From: CAYQDR01 sp964416315
Lineage (GTDB): Bacteria > Methylomirabilota > Methylomirabilia > Rokubacteriales > DASRDR01
DNA: 15,406 bases
NCBI GenBank assembly: GCA_964416315.1
Contig: CAYQDR010000117.1
Location: 1 to 15,406, forward strand
Reading direction: 5' to 3'
Shown piece by piece: positions 6,019 through 13,753 of the stretch. Both the position numbers and the translations under genes were made by a program. The notes under the pieces are model-generated. The model ran no database searches and was not told the origin of the DNA. It saw only the letters and a list, made by a program, of their open reading frames with translations. Position 1 is the stretch's first letter. Every line of letters begins with the position of its first letter.

Positions 6019-6956
6019 CACGTGGCCCGGGGGTGTGCGGCGTCGTAGACCTTCATCAGGCGATCCGCGGAGACGTGGGTGTACCGCTGGGTCGTGCCGA
6101 GCCGCGCGTGACCCAGGAGCTCCTGGATGAGCCGGAGATCCGCGCCCGCGTCGAGGAGGTGGGTCGCGAACGTGTGCCGCAGGGTGTGCGGCGTGACGCG
6201 CCGGCGCACCCCCGCCGCCCGCGCGCGCGCCCGCACGATCCGGTGGAGGCTCCGCGCCGTGAGGCGCCCACCCCGCGCGCTCCGGAAGAGGGCGCCCGAG
6301 CGGGTCTCTCGGCCGCCGAGATACGCCCGAAGGGCCCCGGCGGCCTTGCGCCCGACCGGGACGAGCCGCTCCTTCCCGCCCTTCCCGAAGACGCGCACCA
6401 CCCCCTCGCGGAGGTCGACGTCCCCGACGTCGAGGCCCGCCAGCTCGGCGACGCGCACCCCCGTGGCGTAGAGCAACTCGAGGATCGCCCGGTCCCGGCG
6501 TCCCGCCGGCGTCCGCCCGAAGTCCGCCCGCAAGAGCGCCTCCGACTCGTCGATCGGCAGGTAGCCCGGCAGCCGCTCCGCGAGCCGTGGGGTCGGGAGC
6601 TGCGCGGCCGGGTTGGCCTTGGCCCGGCCGCGGCGGACCAGGAACCGGTAGAAGCTCCGGAGCGCCGCCAGCCGCCGTCCCATCGAGCTCCGCTGGAGGC
6701 CGCGCGCGTGGAGGTCGGCGAGATACGCCCGGAGCACCCGGGCGTCGGCCCGGGCGAGCCCGCCGAGCCCCCGCGCCGCCAGATACGCCGCGCAGTCGGC
6801 GAGGTCCGCGCGGTAGCCGCGCAGCGTGTGGGGGGAGGCCCCGCGCTCGACCGCGAGATAGCGCAGGAAGGCCTCGACCGGAGCGGCGACGCCCGGCGCC
6901 CGCTCCGCCGCCCTGGCCGATCCCCCGCTCGGTGCCACACGCGTCCGGAGGCTCAC
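6018..6956 (-). CDS. xerC: Tyrosine recombinase of the XerC/XerD family
   Basis: Site-specific recombinase expected to resolve chromosome dimers at dif. The product has 312 residues. The N-terminal SAM-like DNA-binding domain spans about 25-110 (FLRYLAVERGASPHTLRGY) and the catalytic domain about 130-305. The catalytic set is visible: R168 in ATGVRVAEL, K192 in GKGGKER, H257 and R260 in PHTLRHTFATH, H283 in LLGHA, and nucleophile Y292 in TQRYTHV. The GTG at 6956 overlaps the topA stop as GTGA (6953-6956), and the end overlaps hslV. XerC rather than XerD is assigned from its place before hslVU, the same order as codV-clpQ-clpY in Bacillus; sequence alone does not decide it. Confidence 0.93.
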   Translation of the reverse strand: MSLRTRVAPSGGSARAAERAPGVAAPVEAFLRYLAVERGASPHTLRGYRADLADCAAYLAARGLGGLARADARVLRAYLADLHARGLQRSSMGRRLAALRSFYRFLVRRGRAKANPAAQLPTPRLAERLPGYLPIDESEALLRADFGRTPAGRRDRAILELLYATGVRVAELAGLDVGDVDLREGVVRVFGKGGKERLVPVGRKAAGALRAYLGGRETRSGALFRSARGGRLTARSLHRIVRARARAAGVRRRVTPHTLRHTFATHLLDAGADLRLIQELLGHARLGTTQRYTHVSADRLMKVYDAAHPRAT

Positions 6957-9202
6957 GTCGCCTCGTCCGCCTCCCGCCGGTAGCCGCACCCCTCCCGTTC
7001 GCAGGCCAGGAAGCGCTTGCCGCGGCTCCGCCGTTCGACGAGGAACGGCGCGCCGCACTTCGGGCACGGGTTCCCGACCGGGCGCTGCCAGGCGATGAAG
7101 CGGCACGCCGGGTAGTTCGTGCAGGCGTAGTAGGGCTTCCCGCGCTTCGAGCGGCGCTCGGTCAGCTCGCCGCCGCACCCCTCCCGGGGGCAGGCGATCC
7201 CGATCGTGATCGGCTTCGTCGTCTTGCACTCCGGGTAGCCGGAGCAGGCGATGAACCGGCCGAAGCGCCCCTCCTTGTAGACCAGGGGACGGCCGCAGGT
7301 CGGGCACGCCTCGCCTGTCGGCTGGGGCTCCGCCGCCTCGCTCTCCCCGACGTTCCGCGTGTACTTGCAGTCCGGGTACCGCTCACACGCGAGGAAGCGG
7401 CCGAACCGCCCCCAGCGCTCGAGGAGCCGGCCCTCCCCGCACTGGGGGCACGTCTCGTCCGTGGGCGTCCCCGCCTTGAGGTTGTCCATGTCGCGGTCGG
7501 CCCGCTTCAGGTCCTTCGCGAAGGGGACGTAGAACTCGCGGACGGTCTCGACCCACTTCCGCGCCCCCTCCTCGATCTCGTCCAGCTCCTCCTCCATCTG
7601 GGCGGTGAACGCGACCTCGAAGATGTCCGGGAACGCCTTGACGAGCAGCTCGTTCACGCGCTCCCCGAGGTCCGTCGGGAAGAGGGTGCCGCGGTCGCGG
7701 CGGACGTAGCCGCGCTTCTGGACCGTCGTGAGGATCTGCGCGTAGGTGGACGGCCGCCCGATCCCCTTCTCCTCGAGCTCCTTGACGAGCGAGGCCTCCG
7801 TGTATCGCGGGGGCGGCTGAGTGAAGTGCTGCTTCGGATCCAGCCGCACTAGCCCGAGCCGCTGCCCCGCCTCGAGCGGCGGGAGCCCGGAGACCTCGGC
7901 CTCCTCGTCGGCCGGGGTGGCGCTCTCGTCCGGCGCCTCGATGTACACGGCCATGAAGCCCGGCACACGGAGCGCCGAGCCCACGGCCCGGAAGAGGCAG
8001 GCGCCCGCCGTGACGTCCACCGTGAGCGTGTCGTACACGGCGGGACGCATCTGGCTCGCGAGGAAGCGCCCCCAGACCAGGCGGTAGAGCGCGAGCTGAT
8101 CCCGGGAGAGGAACGACCCCAGCTCCTCCGGCCCCCGCCCGATGAAGGTCGGCCGGATCGCCTCGTGGGCCTCCTGCGCGCTCTTTCGCGCGCGGTAGAC
8201 CGGCGGCGCCTCGGGCAGCCTGTCGGCGCCGAAGCGCGTCGCGATGACCCCGCGCGCCTCCTGCTGCGCTTCCGGGGCGACGCGCGGCGAGTCCGTCCGC
8301 ATGTAGGTGATCAGGCCGACCGGTCCCTCGTCTCCGATCTCGACGCCCTCGTAGAGCTGCTGCGCCACCATCATCGTCTTCGACGTCGAGAACCGGAGCT
8401 TCCGCGCCGCCTCCTGCTGGAGCGTCGAGGTGATGAAGGGCGGTGCCGGGCTCTTCTTCCGCTCGCCGCGGACGACCTCCTTGACGACGAACCCCTGGCC
8501 CGCGAGCTCGGCGACGACCGCCTGGACCTCCGCCTCGGTCCGGAGCTGGACCTTCTCTCCCGCCCGCTCGCGGAGGGTCGCGGCGAACTCGGGCGGGTTC
8601 GCCGCCGCGAGCCACGCCCGGAGGCTCCAGTACTCCTGCGAGACGAAGTCGCGGATCGCGCGCTCGCGCTCGCAGACGAGGCGGACCGCGACCGACTGGA
8701 CGCGACCCGCCGAGAGCCCGCGGCGGACGCGCTGCCACAGGAGCGGGCTGATCTTGTAGCCCACCAGGCGATCCAGCACGCGCCGGGCCTGCTGCGCGTC
8801 CACCTTGCGGAGGTCGATCTTGCCGGGCTCCCGGAAGGCCGCCCGGACGGCGCGCTCGGTGATCTCGTTGAAGAGGACCCGGTGGACGTGGTCGGCCGGG
8901 ATCCCGAGCTCCTGCGCCACGTGCCAGCCGATCGCCTCACCCTCGCGGTCGGGATCGGTCGCGACGTAGAGCGCCTGCACGCCGGAGGCGGCCTTCTTCA
9001 GCTCCTGCAGGACCTTCGCCTTGGTCTTGAGGGTGACGTAGTGGGGCTTGAAGTTCTTCTCGACGTCCACCCCGAGCTTGCTCGAGGGGAGGTCCTTGAC
9101 GTGCCCGAGCGACGCCTTCACCACGAAGCTCCGGTCCAGGTACTTCTGGATGCTCTTGACCTTCGTGGGCGATTCGACGACGACGAGGGACCGGCGCGCC
9201 AC
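6953..9202 (-). CDS. topA: DNA topoisomerase I (type IA)
   Basis: Relaxes negative supercoils. The product has 749 residues. The TOPRIM domain has VVVESPTKVKSIQKYL with E10 and the acidic DPDREGEA (83-90). The active-site tyrosine is Y300 in GLITYMRTDSPR. GLSAGRVQSVAVRLVCERE (162-180) is also typical. The C-terminus carries four zinc-ribbon repeats of the form CPxCG..FGRFxACxxYPxC; the third and fourth have CPREGCGG and CEREGCGY variants but all cysteines are present. The start is GTG 9202, preceded by a GAGGGGG run that overlaps the end of dprA. It sits three bases after dprA and overlaps xerC. The trmFO gene often found between topA and xerC in this cluster is absent. Confidence 0.97.
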   Translation of the reverse strand: MARRSLVVVESPTKVKSIQKYLDRSFVVKASLGHVKDLPSSKLGVDVEKNFKPHYVTLKTKAKVLQELKKAASGVQALYVATDPDREGEAIGWHVAQELGIPADHVHRVLFNEITERAVRAAFREPGKIDLRKVDAQQARRVLDRLVGYKISPLLWQRVRRGLSAGRVQSVAVRLVCERERAIRDFVSQEYWSLRAWLAAANPPEFAATLRERAGEKVQLRTEAEVQAVVAELAGQGFVVKEVVRGERKKSPAPPFITSTLQQEAARKLRFSTSKTMMVAQQLYEGVEIGDEGPVGLITYMRTDSPRVAPEAQQEARGVIATRFGADRLPEAPPVYRARKSAQEAHEAIRPTFIGRGPEELGSFLSRDQLALYRLVWGRFLASQMRPAVYDTLTVDVTAGACLFRAVGSALRVPGFMAVYIEAPDESATPADEEAEVSGLPPLEAGQRLGLVRLDPKQHFTQPPPRYTEASLVKELEEKGIGRPSTYAQILTTVQKRGYVRRDRGTLFPTDLGERVNELLVKAFPDIFEVAFTAQMEEELDEIEEGARKWVETVREFYVPFAKDLKRADRDMDNLKAGTPTDETCPQCGEGRLLERWGRFGRFLACERYPDCKYTRNVGESEAAEPQPTGEACPTCGRPLVYKEGRFGRFIACSGYPECKTTKPITIGIACPREGCGGELTERRSKRGKPYYACTNYPACRFIAWQRPVGNPCPKCGAPFLVERRSRGKRFLACEREGCGYRREADEAT

Positions 9203-9205
9203 CGC

Positions 9206-10306
9206 CTACCCCCTCACGTAGCGCTGGCCCGGGAGCTGGCGCACCAGCCCCTTCAGCTCGAGGGTGGTGAGCGACGCCGCCACGTCGCCGACCGGCAGTC
9301 GGGCGCCCTCGATCAAGGCATCGATCGTCACGGGGTCGTCCCCGAGGAGCGCGAGGAGGCGCCCTTCGGAGCCGTCGGGCCCCGCCGCCGCCGGCGCCAC
9401 GGCGATCGGGCGCAGCGCCTGCCGCCACACCGCCGGCCACTCCGCCACGACGTCCTCCCAGTCCCGCACGAGCTTGGCGCCGTCCTGGATCAGGCGGTTC
9501 GCCCCCTCGCTCGTCGGCGACGACACGTTCCCCGGCACGGCGTAGACCTCCCGCCCCAGCTCCGCCGCGTGTCGGGCCGTGATGAGCGCCCCGCTCCGCT
9601 CGGCGGCCTCGACCACGACCGTTCCCAGCGCGAGCCCGGCGATGAGGCGGTTCCGGATCGGGAAGTGCAGCGGGAGGGGCGGCGTTCCCATCGGGAACTG
9701 GGAGACGAGGGCCCCGGCGCGCTCGACCTCCGGCACCCGCGCGCGGTTCTCCGGCGGGTAGACCACGTCCACGCCGGAGCCGAGCACGGCGACCGTGCGA
9801 CCGCCCGCCGCGAGGGCCCCGCGGTGCGCGGCGGTGTCCACCCCGCGCGCGAAGCCGCTCACGATGGTCACCCCGCGGGCGGCGAGGTCGCCGGCGAGCC
9901 GCTCCGCGGTCCGGAGCCCGTAGGGCGTCGGCCGGCGGGACCCGACCACCGCGACGGCGAGCCCGTCCTCCCGCGCGAGGCGGCCCCGCACGACGAGGAA
10001 CGGGGGTGGCAGCGGGATCGGCTTGAGGGCCGCCGGGTAGTCCGCGTCCTCGAGCGTCAGGAGCCGCGCCCCGCACCGCTCGGCCGCCGCGCGCTGGCGG
10101 GCCGCGACCGCGCGCGCGTCGAGCTCCGTGACGGCGCTCGCCAGCGCGTCGCCGACCGCGCTCGTCAACGCCGCCCGCGAGGCACGCAGGAGCTCGGCCG
10201 GTGGCCCGACGCCGAGCAGATCGTGGTAGCGCTGCGCGTTCGAGCCCACGCCGCGCACCAGCGCGAGAGCGACCCAGGCCCACCGATCGTCCATGCCCTC
10301 CACCAT
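9206..10306 (-). CDS. dprA: DNA-processing protein DprA/Smf
   Basis: Single-stranded DNA binding protein that loads RecA during natural transformation; widely conserved even in bacteria not known to be competent. With ATG 10306 the product has 366 residues. An N-terminal SAM-like region precedes the Rossmann-like core with VAVVGSRRPTPYG, SGFARGVDTAAHRGAL, TVAVLGSGVDVVYPPEN, FPIRNRLIAGL and EVYAVPGNV. A C-terminal winged-helix (DprA_WH) occupies roughly the last 60 residues, ending near LELKGLVRQLPGQRYVRG. ATG at 10294 is an alternative, but its GGAGG is only two bases away. It is the first gene of dprA-topA-xerC-hslV-hslU-argB, with a good predicted promoter about 50 bases upstream. Confidence 0.95.
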   Translation of the reverse strand: MVEGMDDRWAWVALALVRGVGSNAQRYHDLLGVGPPAELLRASRAALTSAVGDALASAVTELDARAVAARQRAAAERCGARLLTLEDADYPAALKPIPLPPPFLVVRGRLAREDGLAVAVVGSRRPTPYGLRTAERLAGDLAARGVTIVSGFARGVDTAAHRGALAAGGRTVAVLGSGVDVVYPPENRARVPEVERAGALVSQFPMGTPPLPLHFPIRNRLIAGLALGTVVVEAAERSGALITARHAAELGREVYAVPGNVSSPTSEGANRLIQDGAKLVRDWEDVVAEWPAVWRQALRPIAVAPAAAGPDGSEGRLLALLGDDPVTIDALIEGARLPVGDVAASLTTLELKGLVRQLPGQRYVRG

Positions 10307-10357
10307 ACACCCGGCGCCAAGCGTGGCGGCACCGCGCCGGCCGAAAAACAGGGCGCC

Positions 10358-10386
10358 AGTGTATCCGGGGGGGCGAGGCGCGTCAA
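10358..10386 (-). promoter_or_regulatory. Predicted sigma-70-like promoter for the dprA-topA-xerC-hslVU-argB run
   Basis: TTGACG (10386-10381) and TACACT (10363-10358) on the minus strand, spaced exactly 17 bases: 5 of 6 and 4 of 6 consensus matches. The predicted start is near 10351, giving a leader of about 45 bases that holds GGCGCC at 10352-10357 and again at 10313-10318, able to pair across a short loop region. It is the best promoter-like site in the window. Confidence 0.6.
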
Positions 10387-10393
10387 GGAAACG

Positions 10394-10411
10394 GGCCGCG
10401 CTCCGGCGGCC
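10394..10411 (-). terminator. Possible weak terminator after cpoB
   Basis: Minus-strand hairpin GGCCGC-loop-GCGGCC with 6-base stem and 6-base loop, followed by CGTTTCCTT. It lies just before the dprA promoter and after the cpoB stop, where a terminator is expected, but the U tract is poor and the area is rich in GC palindromes. Confidence 0.28.
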
Positions 10412-10435
10412 GGCCGCACGGCGTCGACGGCCGCG

Positions 10436-11323
10436 CTACCTCTGGCCGGAGGCGCTCGGCCCCGCCGTGGCGGGCTTCACGGCGGGTGTCACCTCGCGCA
10501 ATGCGGCGCGGGCCTTCTGTGCCGCCTCGCTCTGGGGGAAGTCGCGCACGAGCTGCGTCCAGGCCTCGCGCGCGCGGTCGGAACGCCTGAGCGCGCGGTA
10601 GGCGAGCCCCGTCTTGAGCAGGGCCTCCGGCGTCTTCTCCCCCTTCGGCGCGATGTCCACGGCCTTCTTGTACTCGGCGATCGCGTGCTGGTAGTCGCGC
10701 GCGGTGTAGTACGCCTCCCCGATCCAGAACTGCGCCGCGCCGGCGAGGGCGTGCGTGGGGTGCTTCGCGAGGAACTCCTCGAAGTCGAGGATGGCCTGAC
10801 CCAGGTCGCCGCTCTTGAAGCTCTCAAGCGCCCGCCCGAAGAGCTCCTCGGGCGGCACCGCGGGCACGGGGACGCGCCCCCCACCCCGCGCGGCCCGTGC
10901 ATCACGGCGACCCCGCGGCTGGGGAGGGCCCGGGGTCGCCTCCAGCCGCGCCACCTGGTCGGACAGCCCACCGACCGACATCTCGACGCCCCGGATCGCC
11001 CCGGCCAGCGCCTCGGCCCGCTTCTCCGTCGCGGCGAGGCGCTTGCCCAGGCCGTCGAGCGCCTCCTGCCGCCGCGCCGCCTCCTCGCGGACGACGGCGC
11101 CCACCTCCTGGCGGACCGCCTCGATCTGCGCGCGCAGCTCGGCGAGCTCTTTCCGGAGCTCGTCCGTCCCGCGCGCGATCTGCGTGAGCTGCGCGCGGTT
11201 GGCGCGGGTCTCGGCCTCGAGCTTCTCGACCGAGCCCGAGGTGGCGCAGCCGGCGAGGGCGACGAGGCCGAGCGCGGCCGGGGCGCCGCGTCTCAGCCAG
11301 CCCAACCCGACCCAGCTCCACAT
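10436..11323 (-). CDS. YbgF/CpoB-like lipoprotein with coiled coil and TPR repeats
   Basis: A 295-residue envelope protein resembling CpoB (YbgF), which in proteobacteria links the Tol-Pal system with peptidoglycan synthesis at division. A signal segment with a lipobox, VALAGC, puts the lipidated cysteine at residue 26. Residues about 30-130 are heptad-rich and charged (coiled coil), 131-157 is a Pro/Arg/Gly-rich linker, and 158-278 carries TPR-like helices (LFGRALESFKSGDLGQAILD, FWIGEAYYTARDYQHAIAEY, TGLAYRALRRSDRAREAW). ATG 11323 is preferred to the in-frame GTG 11335 because it starts a clean signal peptide and the GTG lies in the predicted -10 element. E. coli CpoB is a soluble periplasmic protein, so lipidation is a difference. 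No tol or pal genes are in the window, so function is by similarity only. Confidence 0.85.
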   Translation of the reverse strand: MWSWVGLGWLRRGAPAALGLVALAGCATSGSVEKLEAETRANRAQLTQIARGTDELRKELAELRAQIEAVRQEVGAVVREEAARRQEALDGLGKRLAATEKRAEALAGAIRGVEMSVGGLSDQVARLEATPGPPQPRGRRDARAARGGGRVPVPAVPPEELFGRALESFKSGDLGQAILDFEEFLAKHPTHALAGAAQFWIGEAYYTARDYQHAIAEYKKAVDIAPKGEKTPEALLKTGLAYRALRRSDRAREAWTQLVRDFPQSEAAQKARAALREVTPAVKPATAGPSASGQR

Positions 11324-11333
11324 CGCTAGTCGC

Positions 11334-11363
11334 ACCGTAGCATCCGGGACGACGGGAAGTCAA
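11334..11363 (-). promoter_or_regulatory. Predicted promoter for the CpoB-like gene, giving a near-leaderless mRNA
   Basis: TTGACT (11363-11358, 5 of 6) and TACGGT (11339-11334, 3 of 6) spaced 18 bases on the minus strand. The predicted start is A11327, four bases ahead of the ATG at 11323. The -10 match is weak, but the site begins only a few bases past the presumed terminator of the upstream operon. Confidence 0.4.
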
Positions 11364-11367
11364 GTTT

Positions 11368-11390
11368 CGCGCCCCGACGCGGGGGGCGCG
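11368..11390 (-). terminator. GC hairpin ending the transporter operon
   Basis: Perfect 8-bp stem CGCGCCCC/GGGGCGCG with a 7-base loop, located seven bases after the stop of the last permease gene. It is followed on the minus strand by AAACTTGACTT, so there is no clean U tract. It may work as an imperfect terminator or as a 3'-end stabiliser. Confidence 0.42.
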
Positions 11391-11396
11391 AGCGCG

Positions 11397-12053
11397 TCAC
11401 GCGTGCGTCATCCGGGCCTCCAGCCGCCGCGCGACCAGGGACATCGCGTACGTGCAGACGAAGTAGACGACCGCGATGAAGGTGAAGACCTCGAACGCCC
11501 GGAACTCGCGCTCCGCGATGATCCGCGCCACCCGCGTGAGCTCCCGGTAGCCGATGATGTAGGCGAGCGAGGTGTCCATGAAGAGCACGATGAAGCGGGT
11601 GACCAGGGCCGGGATCATGTTCCGGATCGCCTGTGGCAGGACGACGTGGCGAATCGTCTGGCCCTGGGTGAGGCCGGTGGAGACGGCGGCCTGCACCTGG
11701 CCGACCGGCACCGACTGGATGCCGGCCCGCACGATCTCGGCGAGGTACGCCCCCTCGAAGACGATGAAGGCGATGAGCGCGCTCGTGAAGTTGTCGAGGG
11801 GGCGCCCGGCGATGATCGGGGAGACGAAGTAAAACCAGAAGATGACGGTGATCAGCGGGACGCCGCGGATGAACTCGATGTAGAGAACGGCGGGGTAGTG
11901 GAGGAACGGGCTCCGGGCGAGCCGGAGGGCGCCCGCGATGACTCCCAGGAGGAACGAGAAGCCGATCGCCAGCCCCGCCAGCTTCAGGGTGTTGCCGAAC
12001 CCCGAGAGGAGCAGCACCCAGTTCTTGGTGATGATCGACCAGTCGAGGTCCAT
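11397..12053 (-). CDS. Polar amino-acid ABC transporter permease (GltK-like)
   Basis: Inner-membrane subunit of an importer for acidic or polar amino acids. The product has 218 residues and about five hydrophobic segments, typical of the HisM/GltK type. The family N-terminal region reads LLSGFGNTLKLAG, followed by YIEFIRGVPLITVIFWFYF. The ATPase-contacting EAA loop is QAAVSTGLTQGQTIRHVVLP (121-140). ATG 12053 shares its first base with the stop of the preceding permease, and the junction reads GTGATG, so the two are translationally coupled. It is the last gene of the operon, followed by a GC hairpin. Substrate cannot be told from the permease. Confidence 0.9.
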   Translation of the reverse strand: MDLDWSIITKNWVLLLSGFGNTLKLAGLAIGFSFLLGVIAGALRLARSPFLHYPAVLYIEFIRGVPLITVIFWFYFVSPIIAGRPLDNFTSALIAFIVFEGAYLAEIVRAGIQSVPVGQVQAAVSTGLTQGQTIRHVVLPQAIRNMIPALVTRFIVLFMDTSLAYIIGYRELTRVARIIAEREFRAFEVFTFIAVVYFVCTYAMSLVARRLEARMTHA

Positions 12054-12829
12054 CACTCGCGCGTGGCTCCCCGCGCGATGAGGCCGGGGATGGCGTACCG
12101 GCGCTCGACCTGATTCATGCACACGGCGATCGTCAGGGAGATGGCGAGGTAGATGAGGGTCGCGGCGGTGATCGCCTCGAGCCCCTTGAACGTGTACGAG
12201 TTGACCTGCTGTGTCTGGAAGGTGATCTCGGCGAAGCCGATCGTGATCGCGATCGAGGAGTTCTTGAAGATCGTCAGGAACTCGGTCGTCATGGGCGGGA
12301 TGACGATCCGAAAGCCGACAGGGATCAGGACGTGACGGTAGACTTGACCGATGCTCAGCCCCGTGGAGAGGGCCGCCTCTGTCTGCTGCCGGGGGATGGC
12401 CTGGATCCCCGCCCGGACCGTCTCCCCCACCCGGGCGGCGGTGTACATGCCGAGGCCGACGAGCGCCGCGAGGAACTCGTAGTTGACCCTGAGCAGGGGG
12501 GTGTCGAAATTCAGGCTGTTCACGGCGTCCCGGATCGCCCCGGCCGGCAGGATCTGGGGGACCGCGAAGTACCAGAAGAAGAGCTGGACGAGCAGCGGCG
12601 TGTTCCGGAAGAACTCGACGTAGGCGGTCGCGACCGCCCGCGCGGCGCGCCACGGGGCCGTGCGCAGGATTCCGAGGGTGATGCCGAGGGCGAGGGCGAT
12701 GACCCAGCCGAGCAGGGAGAGGACGAGCGTGTTCTTCAGCCCCTGGAGAAGCCAGTACCCGTAGGGGCTCTCCCAGAGGACGCCCCACCGGAACTCGTAC
12801 TGGAGACCCAGGATCCCCGCGAGGAGCAT
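12053..12829 (-). CDS. Polar amino-acid ABC transporter permease (GltJ-like)
   Basis: Partner inner-membrane permease, 258 residues. Family features: LLQGLKNTLVLSLLGWVIAL at the first membrane segment, YVEFFRNTPLLVQLFFWYFAVPQILP close to GltJ, an inserted periplasmic segment (NSLNFDTPLLRVNYEF) typical of GltJ rather than GltK, and the EAA loop EAALSTGLSIGQVYRHVLIP. The likeness to E. coli GltJ (ARVGETVRAGIQAIPRQQ, PPMTTEFLTIFKNSSIA) supports an acidic amino acid importer. It starts at ATG 12829, 51 bases after the binding-protein stop, with no clear ribosome site; the gap holds a strong GC hairpin. Confidence 0.92.
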   Translation of the reverse strand: MLLAGILGLQYEFRWGVLWESPYGYWLLQGLKNTLVLSLLGWVIALALGITLGILRTAPWRAARAVATAYVEFFRNTPLLVQLFFWYFAVPQILPAGAIRDAVNSLNFDTPLLRVNYEFLAALVGLGMYTAARVGETVRAGIQAIPRQQTEAALSTGLSIGQVYRHVLIPVGFRIVIPPMTTEFLTIFKNSSIAITIGFAEITFQTQQVNSYTFKGLEAITAATLIYLAISLTIAVCMNQVERRYAIPGLIARGATRE

Positions 12830-12837
12830 GTCGGAGC

Positions 12838-12865
12838 GGCCGGGGTCCGGCGGCGGGCCCCGGCC
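12838..12865 (-). promoter_or_regulatory. Intra-operonic GC hairpin between binding-protein and permease genes
   Basis: Perfect 8-bp stem GGCCGGGG/CCCCGGCC (12838-12845 with 12858-12865) and a 12-base loop, lying between the binding-protein stop and the permease start. No U tract follows. Such hairpins after binding-protein genes commonly protect the upstream mRNA or reduce read-through, making more binding protein than permease. That role is inferred here from position only. Confidence 0.45.
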
Positions 12866-12880
12866 TCGCGGTGAGGGGCG

Positions 12881-13735
12881 CTACTCCGGCATCGACTGCA
12901 TGATCATGTAGCTGCGGACCTGGGGGCTCATCGGGTACGACACGACGCCCTTCTCGCCGAACCACTTCTCGTACATGTCGAAGTAGGCCCCGCTGTCGAT
13001 CAGCTCCATGAGCGTGTGGTTCACGAAGTCGCGCCACTTCGAGTCGTTCTCGGGCACGATGCAGGAGTAGGGGTCCTTCGAGAAGAAGTCCCCCACCACC
13101 TCGTAGTCTTTGGGGCTCTTGGCCTTGGCGGCGAGCCCGGCCAGCAGGATCCCGTCGGTCACGTACGCGACGATCTTCCCCTGCTCCAGGGCGAGGAAGC
13201 CGGCCGCGTGGTCCTGGAAGGTCACGATGTCGGCCCGCGGCGCCGAAACTCGGAGCGCCTTCTCGTTGGTCGTCCCCTGCGTCGCCCCGACGCGCTTGCC
13301 GGCGACGTCCCCCAGCGTCCTGATGCCGCTCCCCTTCTTCACGAGGAGCTGGGAGCCGGTGAAGAAGAAGTTGATGCTGAAGTCCACGGTCTCGTCGCGG
13401 CCGCGCGTGAAGGTCGTGGAGCCGCACTCGACGTCGATCGTGCGGTTGGCGACGAGGGCGATCCGGGTCGCCGGGGTGACCTCCTTCTTGTCGAGCTTGA
13501 TCGGCTTGTTCAGCCTCTTTTCCAGTCGGGCCCGAACGGCCTCGAGGAAGTCGACGGAGAAGCCGATCCACTGGTTCTTGTCGTCGATGTAGGCGAAGGG
13601 GATCGAGGCGGTACGGGTCCCGGCGGTGAGCATGCCCGTCCGGGAGATCTTCTCCAGGACGGTCTCGGCCAGGGCCGGCGCCGCCGCGACGAGCACCATC
13701 GCGAGCGCCAGGGTGACGCACACGGACTTTCGCAT
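12881..13735 (-). CDS. Periplasmic glutamate/aspartate-type solute-binding protein (GltI-like)
   Basis: Captures an amino acid in the periplasm for the importer encoded around it. The product has 284 residues with a Sec signal peptide, cleavage likely after residue 23 (APALA). Family 3 solute-binding protein features: GTRTASIPFAYIDDKNQWIGFSVD near the mature N-terminus, then ECGSTT, VGATQGTTNE, FQDHAAGFLALEQGKIVAYVTDGILLAG and YEVVGDFFSKDPYSCIV. ECGSTT and the DH..(F)..LE.G..AYxxDxxLLAG block closely match E. coli GltI, pointing to glutamate/aspartate or a close analogue. ATG 13735 has the best ribosome site in the window, AAAGGAGG with a six-base spacer. It follows the ATPase gene by 18 bases. 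Confidence 0.92.
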   Translation of the reverse strand: MRKSVCVTLALAMVLVAAAPALAETVLEKISRTGMLTAGTRTASIPFAYIDDKNQWIGFSVDFLEAVRARLEKRLNKPIKLDKKEVTPATRIALVANRTIDVECGSTTFTRGRDETVDFSINFFFTGSQLLVKKGSGIRTLGDVAGKRVGATQGTTNEKALRVSAPRADIVTFQDHAAGFLALEQGKIVAYVTDGILLAGLAAKAKSPKDYEVVGDFFSKDPYSCIVPENDSKWRDFVNHTLMELIDSGAYFDMYEKWFGEKGVVSYPMSPQVRSYMIMQSMPE

Positions 13736-13741
13736 CGCGCG

Positions 13742-13749
13742 CCTCCTTT
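13742..13749 (-). promoter_or_regulatory. Strong ribosome binding site of the binding-protein gene
   Basis: AAAGGAGG, a full anti-16S match, six bases before ATG 13735. It is much stronger than any other site in this operon, fitting the need for excess binding protein over membrane subunits. Confidence 0.8.
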
Positions 13750-13753
13750 GAGG

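Noticed and set aside
10212..10222. CCGAGCAGATC inside dprA, matching the left arm of the 116-bp repeat
   Set aside because: Only 11 bases match and the rest of the element is absent; it is within conserved dprA coding sequence, so chance is enough.
10406..10417. Perfect 12-bp palindrome GCGGCCGGCCGC
   Set aside because: It is pure G/C in a very GC-rich gap, has no second copy, and has no clear relation to the promoter, so it is likely chance or part of the weak hairpin there.
8165..11329. A 1054-codon open frame on the plus strand, and other long plus-strand frames (such as 2866-5019, 3987-5633 and 13016-14806)
   Set aside because: They run antisense to genes with complete, recognisable motifs, are rich in Arg/Pro/Ala/Gly/His, and show no family motifs. 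Long antisense frames are expected at this GC content.
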